Source: an uncultured bacterium (lineage in GTDB: Bacteria; Bacillota; Clostridia; Lachnospirales; Lachnospiraceae). Taken from it: a stretch of 64,000 bases of DNA. Where the stretch lies: positions 80,853 to 144,852 of the forward strand of contig CANDBT010000006.1 of NCBI GenBank assembly GCA_947383005.1, written 5' to 3'. A model generated the notes under the pieces. The model ran no database searches, was not told where the DNA came from, and worked only from the letters and a program-made list of their open reading frames with translations. The position numbers and the translations under genes were made by a program. Shown here in pieces: positions 16,682 through 26,141 of this stretch. Position 1 is the stretch's first letter; every line of letters begins with the position of its first letter.

Positions 16682-17422
16682 TTATTTGATATCTATGCCG
16701 TTTTCTATCATTTGCAAAAGTTTTGCTTCATCCTGGATTACCACAACGCCTTGTTCTTTGACGATGCAGCCGTACTTTTTGAGGACAGCTACGATTCGGG
16801 ATACAGTTACCGGATGGGTTCCCAGGTATTTGGACATTTCCAAAAAGCTCATGGTTTTGGGAAGGATTTTTTTGCCGTTTTCGATAATGTAGGAGTCCAG
16901 AAGCAGCCGGCATAAGCGGACGCTGGCATTATCCTCCAAAGCTTGCTGAAAATGGTTTAAGACCTCTTGGTAATTGACAGCGGTTGCCTGCAGTATCAGA
17001 CGGTTAAATTGTATATCTTTTTCCAAAAGCTGGCGAAAGGTAGCCCCTTGCATTTGATAAAGGACGCAGCGCGTTTTTGTCATCTGAAAAAAATGGCCGG
17101 GGGAGATGTTGCCAAGAATCTGTTTGCTGTTGATGACATCCAGCAGCAAAGTCATAAAAGAGATGATTCGTGGCGCTTTCAGATAGAGATAGACCCGTTC
17201 CTCCCCGTTTCGGGAGTAGCTCATCAGGGCTACCAGGCCGGACTCCAGATAATAGAGCGAATTAGCTTGAGATTGGTTATCCGGGGCATATATGATTCTA
17301 TTTTTGTCTACAACAATTCGTTCTCCATAAGTAAGAAAACAATCAAATATTCCGTTCTTTGTTTCCATAATTCTTTTAACCATCCTTGATATAACTGATT
17401 TTGTGTGCATTGTACATGCCAT
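16682..17422 (-). CDS. Crp/Fnr-family transcription regulator
   Basis: A protein of 246 residues. The N-terminal part is a cupin-like cyclic-nucleotide-binding fold (LYYLESGLVALMSYSRNGEE). The C-terminal winged helix has the recognition segment MSKYLGTHPVTVSRIVAVLKK. No N-terminal cluster of cysteines like that of Fnr is seen, so an iron-sulfur oxygen sensor is unlikely. The start may be a few codons further in (METKNGIF). It is divergent from the SLC13 permease gene across 278 bases that hold a perfect 12-bp palindrome at 17621-17632, a good candidate operator. I infer that it senses a metabolite linked to the sulfotransferase island. Confidence 0.88.
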   Translation of the reverse strand: MACTMHTKSVISRMVKRIMETKNGIFDCFLTYGERIVVDKNRIIYAPDNQSQANSLYYLESGLVALMSYSRNGEERVYLYLKAPRIISFMTLLLDVINSKQILGNISPGHFFQMTKTRCVLYQMQGATFRQLLEKDIQFNRLILQATAVNYQEVLNHFQQALEDNASVRLCRLLLDSYIIENGKKILPKTMSFLEMSKYLGTHPVTVSRIVAVLKKYGCIVKEQGVVVIQDEAKLLQMIENGIDIK

Positions 17423-17620
17423 TTGAATACATCACCATCCGGCGAGAGCCAGACAAATAAACTGGATGCCCCGAATTCATATGAAATTCCCTGCGGTCCG
17501 AATGGTCACGGTAAATAGGTTTAGGAAAATCCGCCAGGAGTGTATACAATAGGCATTGATTAAACCACTGTCAAGATTATACCATATTTTATGAAATATT
17601 GCTATATTTATTAAAATTCT

Positions 17621-17641
17621 TAACATATGTTATGCTATATT
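17621..17641 (+). promoter_or_regulatory. Palindromic operator next to an extended -10 box
   Basis: TAACATATGTTA (17621-17632) is a perfect palindrome directly before TGC-TATATT (17633-17641), an extended -10 element for the permease gene at 17701. Candidate site for the divergent Crp/Fnr-type regulator. The rest of the 17423-17700 gap is AT-rich with no gene. Confidence 0.5.
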
Positions 17642-17700
17642 ATCCAATTGAATGTTAAAATAATAACAGGACATACAAAAAAGAATGGAGGTATTTAGTT

Positions 17701-19176
17701 ATGGGAAATTCAATTGTTCCAGTCAGCAAGAGGGCGATTCATTCTTTGGTGGGTGTAGCGATCATGTTTCTGTTTCGTTTTCTGCCGTTGCCGCTTCCTG
17801 AAGTTACTCCTGTCGGTAAGGAGATTATCGGGATATTTATTGGAACCTTATATCTCTGGACAACCGTTGATCCGGTTTGGTCCAGCCTTTTGAGTATTTT
17901 TATGATTGGGATCTCCAGCTATGCGCCGATGAATCAGGTATTGTCAGCTGCCTTTGGAAACCCGGTAGTGATCCAGATGTTATTTTTAATGATTGTCATG
18001 AATGCTATGGTCTATAATAAGCTGACCGCCTATATTGGACGTTTTTTCCTGACCATGAAGATTAATAATGGGCGTCCATGGGTGTTTACGGCTATGCTGA
18101 TGGTGGGTGCGATGTTGATGGCGGCTTTTGTAGGGCCGTTTTCGCCTATCTTCCTATTTTGGCCGGTACTTTATGATATTTTTAAAGAGATTGGGATTAA
18201 AAAAGAGGAAAAATATCCCACGATTATGTTGATTTTGGTGGCTATTGCCACCTTGCTGGGCTTTCCGGTGCCGCCATACAGCGGGAATTCCCTGGCGCTG
18301 ATTGGCAATTATGCGGGGATTACGGAAAATATGGGCAACAGGGTGATGATCAATAGTGCCGCATATTTGGCTGTGGCTTTGGCATATGGTTTTATCTCTA
18401 TTGCGGCAATTGTACTGTTCTGTAAATATGTGTTGCGGCCGGATGTATCAAAGCTTAAGAATCTGGATGTAGATATGCTAAAGAAAAATCCGCTGCCTCC
18501 GCTGAATGGCAATCAGAAATTCATGGCAGTTTCTTTTGTGATTTATATTTTAACCATGCTGCTGCCAAGCATGTTTCCGAAGCTGGGCATTATGCAGTTC
18601 CTAAGCGCCAACAATTATGGCATTGCCCTGGGATATACGGCATTACTCTGCTGTATCAGCCTGGACAAAGAGAAACAGGAAATGGTACTGCCTTTTAATA
18701 AGGTGTTGAACGGGTTTGCCTGGGGGACTTTTTTCCTTTGTACGGCGGCCATACTTTTAGGAAGTGTCCTTACAAATGAATCCACGGGTATTTCCGCATT
18801 CCTGAATACTATTTTGCGTCCGATTTTCAGCAATATGTCATTAGTGGCGTTTTATATAACCTTGTTGGTAATTACATTGATTTTGACAAATATCTGCAAC
18901 AGCCTGGTAGTCGGGATGCTGATGCAGCCGGTAATTGCTTCGTTTTGCTTGTCAAGTGGAATTAATTCAGCTCCGATTACGTCGTTGATTATCATTTTTG
19001 TTTTGGCAAGCGCTTCGGTCACTCCTTCGGCATCGCCTTTTGCGGCAATGATTCATGGCAATAAGGAATGGCTGAATTCCGGGGATATTTATAAACATAC
19101 AATGATGTTTGCGGCTATTGAGCTGATTCTGGTGATTGTGGTGGGGATTCCGCTGGCAACAGCATTGATTCATTGA
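17701..19176 (+). CDS. SLC13/DASS-type anion permease, copy 1
   Basis: A protein of 491 residues with GGAGG before the ATG. It is almost wholly hydrophobic, with about 11-12 helices and internal repeats typical of the divalent anion/sodium symporter superfamily: NGRPWVFTAMLMVGAMLMAA in the first half and ASVTPSASPFAAMIHGN near the end, where family members have a substrate-binding SNT or Pro-Ser-rich hairpin. The paralogue at 24584-26059 has the same length. Known substrates of the superfamily are sulfate, dicarboxylates and citrate. The sulfotransferase gene starts 44 bases after the stop, so a sulfate, aryl sulfate or acidic phenol substrate is the obvious inference, but it is not shown by sequence. 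Confidence 0.85.
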   Translation: MGNSIVPVSKRAIHSLVGVAIMFLFRFLPLPLPEVTPVGKEIIGIFIGTLYLWTTVDPVWSSLLSIFMIGISSYAPMNQVLSAAFGNPVVIQMLFLMIVMNAMVYNKLTAYIGRFFLTMKINNGRPWVFTAMLMVGAMLMAAFVGPFSPIFLFWPVLYDIFKEIGIKKEEKYPTIMLILVAIATLLGFPVPPYSGNSLALIGNYAGITENMGNRVMINSAAYLAVALAYGFISIAAIVLFCKYVLRPDVSKLKNLDVDMLKKNPLPPLNGNQKFMAVSFVIYILTMLLPSMFPKLGIMQFLSANNYGIALGYTALLCCISLDKEKQEMVLPFNKVLNGFAWGTFFLCTAAILLGSVLTNESTGISAFLNTILRPIFSNMSLVAFYITLLVITLILTNICNSLVVGMLMQPVIASFCLSSGINSAPITSLIIIFVLASASVTPSASPFAAMIHGNKEWLNSGDIYKHTMMFAAIELILVIVVGIPLATALIH

Positions 19177-19220
19177 GTAGTTGTAGTATTTTCATATATT
19201 TTATCAAGGAGGGATTTGCC

Positions 19221-21089
19221 ATGGAAACTATTAAATATTCATTTTTACCGTCAATCCTGACCCGCCAGGCTGAGGCAGAGGAGGCGATGCTGGCAGAGTT
19301 TGAGGCTGGAAATTATACCATTGAAGAGCCGCTTGTCAAGTATAATCCTTATTTGATCAATCCGTTGGCGGCAGTTGTGCTGTTTAAGACCGAGAAGGAG
19401 ACGGCGGTGACGGTGACGGTGCTGGGCAAGGAACAGCCGCAGGGAAATATCAAACATACTTTTCCGCGGGGGACGACTCATATTCTGCCGGTGATGGGGC
19501 TGTATGCGGATTATGACAATACGGTGGAGATTGAGCTGTACCGTGGTTACAAAAAGGTCATTCATATCAAGACAGAGCCGTTGGGCAAAGATGTCCCGAA
19601 GCTGGTACATATGAACACCACAGCGGGATATCTGCGGGACCAGATTATTATTGTTACTCCGGCACTGACCCAGTTGGCAACAGGATTTGACTACCAGGGC
19701 GAGATTCGCTGGTATTTGAATATTCCGGTAGTATTTGATTTAAAGCGGCTGAAAAACGGCAATATCTGCGTGGGCACAGACCGTCTGCTGCAGATTCCCT
19801 ACTATATGTCAGGGATTTATGAGATGAGTATGGTGGGAAAGATTTATAAGGAATTTGCCATCCCGGGCGGCTATCACCATGATCAATTTGAGATGGAAGA
19901 TGGCAATTTGCTGGTTTTGACTGAAGATTTGAGAAGCGATACGGTAGAAGATATGTGTGTCCTGGTTGACCGCAATACCGGCGAAATATTAAAAACCTGG
20001 GATTATAAAAAATTCCTTGACCCGGGCTGCAGCAAATCGGGAAGCTGGACGGCTCATGACTGGTTCCACAATAACGCTGTGTGGTACGATAAAAATACGA
20101 ATTCCCTGACATTTTCCGGACGCCATGTTGACGCCATGGTGAATATTGATTTTGACAGCGGAGAGCTCAACTGGATTATTGGTGATCCGACCGGATGGCC
20201 GGAAAAATACCAGAAATATATGTTTACCCCGGTGGGAGAGGGAGATTTTGACTGGCAGTATGAACAGCATGCGAATCTGATTACTCCTGATGGCGATGTG
20301 ATGTGTTTTGACAACGGGCATTTCCGCTCCAAAATTAAAGAACATTATCGGGAAAATAAGGACAATTTTTCTCGTGGCGTCCGGTATAAGATCAACACCG
20401 ATGATATGACAATCCGGCAGGTATGGCAGTATGGAAAAGAGCGGGGGGCAGAGTTTTTCTCTAAATATATTTGTAATGTGGAATATTATAAAGAGGGACA
20501 TTATATGGTTCATTCCGGAGGTATTCAATATTACAAAGGTGTAGCGGCGGAGATCTTTGCGGCATTGATGCAGGATGATCCGGATGTATCTACCAGAAGC
20601 ATTACCGTTGAAGTGCTTGATGATCAGGTAATGCTGGAATTGGAGGTAGAAGGTAATTTCTACCGTGCAGAAAAATTGTATTTGTACCATGACAACGAAG
20701 AGCTGATATTAGGTAAGGGAAAATATTTAGGCGCTATGGGTGTGACCAAGGAATTCGATACGGATATTCCGATAGAGAGTACCGGAGAATTGCTTCCGGA
20801 GCGCTATGAGGCGCAAATTATTGAGGAGGATGACCGTTTTACTTACAAGGCTGTTTTTGAGAAAGGACAGTTGGTGATGCTGATGCTGGAGCGGGGAGAG
20901 GAGAAGCATCGCTATTATATTTCCACGGCGGCTAATAAGTTTGAGGCTCTTTGCTGCGGGACATTTATTACTAAAGATGCCCGTGCCGTCACTTTAAGTG
21001 TCAATAAGGCGGGGCTTAGCGGGGATTATGATGTGCGTGTAATTGTTGACGACGAAAAATTCGAGACGGGAATTAAGATACATTGTTAG
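19221..21089 (+). CDS. PAPS-independent arylsulfate sulfotransferase, copy 1
   Basis: A protein of 622 residues. I chose the ATG at 19221 because AAGGAGGG lies 7 bases before it; a frame from 19173 would overlap the permease. It matches the ASST beta-propeller family: YHHDQFEMEDGNLLVLTED, FHNNAVWYDKNTNSL, WQYEQHANLITPDGDVMCFD, SRGVRYKI and YMVHSGG. These hold the His, His, Arg and His that in E. coli AssT bind sulfate and form the sulfohistidine (His436 equivalent in MVHSGG). The enzyme moves sulfate from a phenyl sulfate donor to a phenol acceptor. No signal peptide is visible, unlike periplasmic AssT, so it should be cytoplasmic, which explains the adjacent permease. Eubacterium A-44 from human gut is a known ASST producer. 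Confidence 0.88.
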   Translation: METIKYSFLPSILTRQAEAEEAMLAEFEAGNYTIEEPLVKYNPYLINPLAAVVLFKTEKETAVTVTVLGKEQPQGNIKHTFPRGTTHILPVMGLYADYDNTVEIELYRGYKKVIHIKTEPLGKDVPKLVHMNTTAGYLRDQIIIVTPALTQLATGFDYQGEIRWYLNIPVVFDLKRLKNGNICVGTDRLLQIPYYMSGIYEMSMVGKIYKEFAIPGGYHHDQFEMEDGNLLVLTEDLRSDTVEDMCVLVDRNTGEILKTWDYKKFLDPGCSKSGSWTAHDWFHNNAVWYDKNTNSLTFSGRHVDAMVNIDFDSGELNWIIGDPTGWPEKYQKYMFTPVGEGDFDWQYEQHANLITPDGDVMCFDNGHFRSKIKEHYRENKDNFSRGVRYKINTDDMTIRQVWQYGKERGAEFFSKYICNVEYYKEGHYMVHSGGIQYYKGVAAEIFAALMQDDPDVSTRSITVEVLDDQVMLELEVEGNFYRAEKLYLYHDNEELILGKGKYLGAMGVTKEFDTDIPIESTGELLPERYEAQIIEEDDRFTYKAVFEKGQLVMLMLERGEEKHRYYISTAANKFEALCCGTFITKDARAVTLSVNKAGLSGDYDVRVIVDDEKFETGIKIHC

Positions 21090-21127
21090 TGAAAAAGTAA
21101 AAAACAGGCCGTTAGCCGGAAAAAAAT

Positions 21128-21162
21128 GGTGCTTGCCCAATCTTGAGCAAGCACCGTTTTTT
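21128..21162. terminator. Bidirectional terminator between the two ASST genes
   Basis: GGTGCTTGC (21128-21136) pairs with GCAAGCACC (21147-21155), flanked by A6 on the left and T6 on the right, so it serves both converging ASST transcripts. Confidence 0.9.
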
Positions 21163-21191
21163 GTATCATAGGAAAGTGTGTCCTATGATAC
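21163..21191. repeat. ATCATAGGA-family palindrome (best copy)
   Basis: GTATCATAGGA (21163-21173) pairs perfectly with TCCTATGATAC (21181-21191) across AAGTGTG. Related copies lie at 28967, 52625, 59247, 59480 and 61101. The tail AAAAACGCTCCGCG recurs at several of them. Confidence 0.8.
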
Positions 21192-21220
21192 AAAAACGCT
21201 CCGCGTGATTCTTTTTTTAA

Positions 21221-23098
21221 TTATTCGCAGGTGATCTTCACACCGGTTTCATATTTCTTATCGTCAACAATAACCCTCACATCGTAGACGCCTTTTAAGC
21301 CGGCTTTGTTGACACTGGTCTTGGTGTTGCGTTCGTCAGAATCCAGGAAGGTACCGCAACACATAGCCAGATAAGCGATGGCGGTGGTGGAGATAAAGTA
21401 TCTGTGCACTTCGTCGCCCTGCTCTAAGAGCATCATAACCATCTGGCCTTTTTCGAAGCGGGAGTAGAAGGTGAAACGGTCGATTTCTTCTACAATTCTG
21501 GCATTGCAGCTATCCGGAAGCATCTCGCCGCAGCTTTCCATAGGAATATCGGTATCGAATTCCTTGGTATGGCCCATCTTACCAAGGATTTGGCCTTTGC
21601 CCAATTCCAGGTTAATGCCGTCGCTGTACAATTTCAGCTTTTCAGCACGATAGTAGTTGCCGGGAACATCCATATCCAACATAACTTTACCATCACAAAC
21701 TTCAACCGTAATGCTGTGGAGATCGCCGCCTAAATCCTTAAGGAATGCGCCTAAAGCCTCGGCCGGAGTTCCATCCTGATTGTAGGCAATTCCGCCGGAA
21801 TGAACCATGTAATGTCCTTCATTGTAGTATTCTACATTACAGATATAGGGTGAGAAGAACTCTGCACCGCGGTCTTTACCATATTCCCATACTTGTTCAA
21901 TCGTCATTTCATCTGTGTTGATACGGTAACGGACACCTCTGGAATAGTTGTCTTTTGCAGCCAGAAGCTTGGTGTCCTGATCAACTTCTTTACAGCCGTA
22001 ATGATGGTTGTCAAAGCACATGACATCACCGTTTGGCGTAATCAGATTGGCATGTTGTTCATACTGCCAGCCAAAGTTGTTGCCGACCGGTTTGAAGAAA
22101 TATTTATCTACCATATCCTGGGGCCAGCCAGCCGGATCGCCGATAATCCAGTTCAGATCGCCGGTTTCAAAGTCGATATTGACCATGGAGTCAATATGAC
22201 GGCCGGAGAAAGTCAGGGAGTTGGTATTTTTGTCATACCATACGGCATTATTGTGGAACCAGTCTTCCTCAGACCAGCTCTTGGAGTGGCTGACGGTCTT
22301 CGGGTTAAGGAATTTCTTATAATCCCAGGTCTTTAAAATCTCACCAGTGTTGCGGTCAAGCAGGACGCACATATCTTCAACCGTCTCGCTTTCCAGATCT
22401 TCGGTCAGGCACAGGATATTGCCGTCTTCCATCTCAAATTCATCGTGATGGTAGCCGCCGGGTACCCGGAATTCTTTATAAATCTTACCGCAGGGACTGA
22501 TCTCATAGAGGCCGGACATATAATAAGGCATTTTGATCAGACGGCTGGAACCCATGATCAGATTGCCGTTCCTGAGGCGTTTGATATCGAAGATACAAGG
22601 AACATTCATATGCCAGCGGGCATCGCCTGCGTAGTCAAAAGCGGAAGAAAGAGTCTCGCCGGCCGGGGATACCATGATAACATTATCTTGCAGGTACTCC
22701 GGGGTAGTGTGCATATAATGAAGCGGATTGAAGCCATCATATACATCCGGAACATCGATAGTGATTACGTTGGACTCGCCGCGGTAAGCACGGATTTCCA
22801 CCTTATTGGAATAGTTGGAATACAGGCCCAGAACCGGGAGTACATGTCTTTTTGCTTTAGGGAATGTATGTCCCATATTGGCTTCTTTGGTCTTGCCGAG
22901 TACGGTAATGGTAACAGCGGTTTCTTTTTCCGTTTCGAAGCATACAACGGCAGTCAGAGGGCTGACTTCATACAGATTGTATTTTACCAGTGGATTCTGA
23001 ATCGTATAGCTGCCGGATTCAAGTTCTTTCAACATGGCTTCTTCGGCTTCTGCCTGGCGGTCGATCAGGTGTTTTTCAAAGATATAATTTACACTCAT
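21221..23098 (-). CDS. PAPS-independent arylsulfate sulfotransferase, copy 2
   Basis: A protein of 625 residues, GGAGGG upstream of its ATG, and clearly paralogous to the copy at 19221 over its whole length (both start with a segment reading RQAEAEEAML and end with KAGL..YDVRVIVDD). Catalytic blocks are intact: GGYHHDEFEMEDGN, FHNNAVWYDKN, WQYEQHANLITPNGDVMCF, NYSRGVRYRIN and YMVHSGGIAY. No signal peptide is visible. It is the last gene of a minus-strand operon: permease, trxB, trxA, ASST. It converges on copy 1 at a shared terminator. Two divergent copies suggest different acceptor or donor ranges. Confidence 0.88.
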   Translation of the reverse strand: MSVNYIFEKHLIDRQAEAEEAMLKELESGSYTIQNPLVKYNLYEVSPLTAVVCFETEKETAVTITVLGKTKEANMGHTFPKAKRHVLPVLGLYSNYSNKVEIRAYRGESNVITIDVPDVYDGFNPLHYMHTTPEYLQDNVIMVSPAGETLSSAFDYAGDARWHMNVPCIFDIKRLRNGNLIMGSSRLIKMPYYMSGLYEISPCGKIYKEFRVPGGYHHDEFEMEDGNILCLTEDLESETVEDMCVLLDRNTGEILKTWDYKKFLNPKTVSHSKSWSEEDWFHNNAVWYDKNTNSLTFSGRHIDSMVNIDFETGDLNWIIGDPAGWPQDMVDKYFFKPVGNNFGWQYEQHANLITPNGDVMCFDNHHYGCKEVDQDTKLLAAKDNYSRGVRYRINTDEMTIEQVWEYGKDRGAEFFSPYICNVEYYNEGHYMVHSGGIAYNQDGTPAEALGAFLKDLGGDLHSITVEVCDGKVMLDMDVPGNYYRAEKLKLYSDGINLELGKGQILGKMGHTKEFDTDIPMESCGEMLPDSCNARIVEEIDRFTFYSRFEKGQMVMMLLEQGDEVHRYFISTTAIAYLAMCCGTFLDSDERNTKTSVNKAGLKGVYDVRVIVDDKKYETGVKITCE

Positions 23099-23122
23099 GC
23101 TTTGTTTCCCTCCATATAATAT

Positions 23123-23434
23123 TTAAATATTTTCTTTAACCATATTGACAATAACCGGTTTCTGCTGCAGGCCCTGCAGGCGTTTTACTTCGGTACCATC
23201 TTTTAAAAGTACCAGAGTGGGATAACCGGCTACCCCGTATTCGGCAGTCAGTTCTTTATTTTGGTCAAAATCCACTTTTAAGATGGTGAGATCATCGCCG
23301 AATTCTTTTTCCACATCTTTTAAAACGAAACCCAGCATTTTGCAGGGACCGCAGGTGGTGGAAAAGAAATCGGCGAGCACGAGGCCCTTGTCGGCCAGCT
23401 CCTTAAATTCTGCACTGTTTACTTCTTTTAACAT
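23123..23434 (-). CDS. trxA: Thioredoxin
   Basis: A protein of 103 residues with AAAGGAGGT before the ATG. The active site is STTCGPCKML: the CGPC pair is standard but the usual preceding Trp is Thr. GVAGYPTLVLLKDG holds the cis-Pro loop. It reduces protein disulfides with electrons from thioredoxin reductase. It lies between trxB (66-base gap) and ASST copy 2 (24-base gap), in one transcript. In uropathogenic E. coli the ASST gene is paired with the disulfide-forming DsbL/DsbI; here a reducing pair occupies that place. Confidence 0.93.
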   Translation of the reverse strand: MLKEVNSAEFKELADKGLVLADFFSTTCGPCKMLGFVLKDVEKEFGDDLTILKVDFDQNKELTAEYGVAGYPTLVLLKDGTEVKRLQGLQQKPVIVNMVKENI

Positions 23435-23500
23435 ATTGTACCTCCTTTAAATGATGATCAATCGTAACAGTTCAAACGACAAATCAAAACCCTTTTCGTG

Positions 23501-24421
23501 TTACAGGTTCTTTACATAATGGGATGCTTCCTGGGCTGCGATGGCTCCGTCTGCACAGGCGGTAATAACCTGGCGCAGGTTTTTGGTTACGCAGTCGCCG
23601 GCGCCGAAAATGCCAGGGATCTTCGTTACCATTCGGTCGTTGACTTCTACATAACCCATTTGATTTAATACACCCAGATCTTTAAAGCATTCGGTAGTGG
23701 GAGTGAGTCCGATGTATTCGAAAACACCGTCACAGCTTACGGTTTTTTCTTCACCGGTCTTGGTGGAACGGAAACGGACTCCTTCCAGGCGGGTATCGCC
23801 GACAAATTCCAGAATGTCCTGGAACGGATAGATGGTTACTTTGTCCATGGCACGCAGTTTGTCACAGGCAATAGGATCGGCAGTAAGATCGAACATTGTG
23901 ACAATAGTCAGGGATTTGACGATGCCAGCCAGGAAAATTGATTCTTCTACGGCAGAGTTGCCGCCGCCGATTACGACTACATCCTTGTCACGGTATTGTG
24001 CTCCGTCACAGATGGCGCACCAGCTTATGCCATTGCCGCGAAATTTATCCTCACCGGTTACGTGCAGACATCGGGGACGAGTACCGGTAGCGAGAATCAC
24101 GGAATTGGCAGTAAATTCTTTGCCGTCTTCCTCGCAGCGGACAACCTTTTCCGTTCCATTGTCCACGACTTCTTTGACCGTGGCGTAGTCAAAGGTAATC
24201 GTATCGAACTGCTGTGTGTGTTCAAACATCTGATAAGCAAGTTCGGCGCCGTTGACGGTGCCTACTCCGGTGTAATTTTGGATTTCATTTGTGTTGATGA
24301 TCTGTCCGCCGGGAGCCAGCTTGTCAAGCATCAGGACGTTCATGTCTGCCCTGGCCCCATAAATGGCAGCAGTCATGCCGGCTGGCCCGGCGCCGATGAT
24401 GATCAGATCGTATTGTGCCAT
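23501..24421 (-). CDS. trxB: Thioredoxin reductase
   Basis: A protein of 306 residues, normal for the low-molecular-weight class. The FAD site GAGPAGMTAAIYGARA is at the N terminus, the redox pair is WCAICDGA, the NADPH loop is GGGNSAVEESIFLAG, and GIFGAGDCVTKNLRQV ends the FAD region. It passes electrons from NADPH to thioredoxin. AAGGAGG precedes the ATG, and a TATAAT at 24479-24474 (minus) could be a private promoter, so trxB-trxA-ASST may be expressed apart from the permease. Whether this is the cell's main trxB or one dedicated to the island cannot be told here. Confidence 0.95.
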   Translation of the reverse strand: MAQYDLIIIGAGPAGMTAAIYGARADMNVLMLDKLAPGGQIINTNEIQNYTGVGTVNGAELAYQMFEHTQQFDTITFDYATVKEVVDNGTEKVVRCEEDGKEFTANSVILATGTRPRCLHVTGEDKFRGNGISWCAICDGAQYRDKDVVVIGGGNSAVEESIFLAGIVKSLTIVTMFDLTADPIACDKLRAMDKVTIYPFQDILEFVGDTRLEGVRFRSTKTGEEKTVSCDGVFEYIGLTPTTECFKDLGVLNQMGYVEVNDRMVTKIPGIFGAGDCVTKNLRQVITACADGAIAAQEASHYVKNL

Positions 24422-24531
24422 GGTAATAACCTCCTTATATTGCTTGTGTACTTTTAATTATTTGTGTATCTTAATTATAGATGTCTTTGGTAAAAAACGC
24501 TATGGAAAAATGAATGGACTTGATAGTATTT

Positions 24532-24557
24532 GGGCCAATCAGCGAAGTGATTGGCCC
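24532..24557 (-). other. Hairpin between permease copy 2 and trxB
   Basis: GGGCCAATCA (24532-24541) pairs with TGATTGGCCC (24548-24557) across GCGAAG. It has no T tract, so it is more likely a processing or stability element than a full terminator. Confidence 0.5.
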
Positions 24558-24583
24558 GGAGACGGATTTTCTGCATTCAGTGA

Positions 24584-26059
24584 TTAAGCTCCGCAGAGTA
24601 TAGTGGCTACCGGGATTCCGATAATCAACATCAATACCAGCTCGATGAGAACCATCGGCAGGGTATAGGAATATACATATTTGGTGGGAACCCATTCCTT
24701 ATTGCTGTGCAGAAGCGCCGCAAAGGGTGAAGCCGCCGGAGTAACGCAGGCTGACAACAGTACAAACTGGATCATCAGGGTCACGATGGGCCGGGGATCG
24801 GCGCCCGCCTGGGTACAATAAGTAATGATAATGGGCTGCAGCAACATACCGATTACCAAGCTGTTGCAAAGGTTGGTAAGGATAGCGCCCAAAAGCAGCA
24901 GCAGGATAATAAATACGGTCGGGGACATGCCCTGGAAAATCGGGGTAAGGATCACACGCAGGAAAGCGGAGATACCGGTTGCCTGGTTTGTCAGCACGCC
25001 GCCTAAAAGGATAGCGGCAACGATAATAAAGTATGCACCCCAGCTATTGCCTTCCAGAACTTTGGCGATATCCAGTACTGGTTCACCCTTAATACGGATG
25101 GCAGCCAGGCAGGCAGCAATAAACATAGCCAAACCGTATACACAGCCTTTCAGGTATCCCATGAAAGGCAGGGTGGGAACCAATGAAGGGATCATCATGC
25201 CCAGGATTACCAGGACAAAACCCAGGATATACAGCTTCTGACTCAGGGAAAGGGGAGGAAGCGGGTTGCGGTTCAGGCTTTCCACATCATAATCCTTCAG
25301 CTTGGAAGCATCCGGACGCAGGACAAATTTGGCAAACAGAACTACGGCTGTAATCAGAACCATACCCAGGATAATGGCCGTGAGCAGATATCCGCCGCTG
25401 TTGACCACAACGGGCCCGCCAGGCATCTCGGCGCTGATTTTTTCGAAGTTGCTGAGGAGCGCCAAACCGTTTTGGGCAAACGGAGCCATCGGGAAACCAA
25501 TCAGGGAAGCAATCACAACTAAAGTGATGGCAACTCTTGGGAACGGATCGCCTTTTTTGTAACCAACTTCGTCAAAAACTCCATACAAAACGGGCCACAT
25601 GACAAAGATGGGTGTAAAAGCGTTGACAAAACCGGCGATAAAATAGCATCCCATACAGATGACACCCATCAGCAGCCAGGGCTTACCGTTGGTGAACTTC
25701 CTGGTCAGGAAGAAACGTCCCATGTAGCTGGTGATTTTGTAGTAGGCCAGGCCGCCTGACATGATCTGCATGAACAATACCTGGCAAACGACCGGGGAAC
25801 CGAAAGCTTCCCCAATAACTCCAGACATATTGCTGTAGGAGGAAAAGCCAACCATAGCAATGGACATAATGCTGCCCCATATCGGATCGACAAAAGTCCA
25901 CAGATACAAGGTCCCCAGGAATATACCCAGGATCTCCATACCGACCGGAGTGACCTCCGGGAGGCTGAGCGGCAGGAACCGGAAAAATAACATGATACCT
26001 ACACCGACAGCGGAGTGAATTAGAGTGGCTTGTTCTTTTTTGTTTGCTGTACTAGCCAT
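24584..26059 (-). CDS. SLC13/DASS-type anion permease, copy 2
   Basis: A protein of 491 residues, paralogous to the permease at 17701 along its length (shared PEVTPVG...GIFLGTLYLWT start, NGKPWLLMGV, SACVTPAASPFAALLHSN near the end). About 11-12 helices are expected. It is the first gene of the minus-strand operon that continues with trxB, trxA and ASST copy 2. Its upstream region has AACATAACATAGGCTATAT on the minus strand, partly shared with the promoter of copy 1, so both may answer to the same Crp/Fnr-type regulator. The substrate is unknown; an anion connected with sulfotransfer is the simplest inference. Confidence 0.85.
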   Translation of the reverse strand: MASTANKKEQATLIHSAVGVGIMLFFRFLPLSLPEVTPVGMEILGIFLGTLYLWTFVDPIWGSIMSIAMVGFSSYSNMSGVIGEAFGSPVVCQVLFMQIMSGGLAYYKITSYMGRFFLTRKFTNGKPWLLMGVICMGCYFIAGFVNAFTPIFVMWPVLYGVFDEVGYKKGDPFPRVAITLVVIASLIGFPMAPFAQNGLALLSNFEKISAEMPGGPVVVNSGGYLLTAIILGMVLITAVVLFAKFVLRPDASKLKDYDVESLNRNPLPPLSLSQKLYILGFVLVILGMMIPSLVPTLPFMGYLKGCVYGLAMFIAACLAAIRIKGEPVLDIAKVLEGNSWGAYFIIVAAILLGGVLTNQATGISAFLRVILTPIFQGMSPTVFIILLLLLGAILTNLCNSLVIGMLLQPIIITYCTQAGADPRPIVTLMIQFVLLSACVTPAASPFAALLHSNKEWVPTKYVYSYTLPMVLIELVLMLIIGIPVATILCGA

Positions 26060-26141
26060 TGTTAAAATACCCCTTTTCCTGAAAGATTGTTAAATTTGTA
26101 ACTTATGGTGAAATTGTACCATAAAAGCAGAAAAAGGGATA

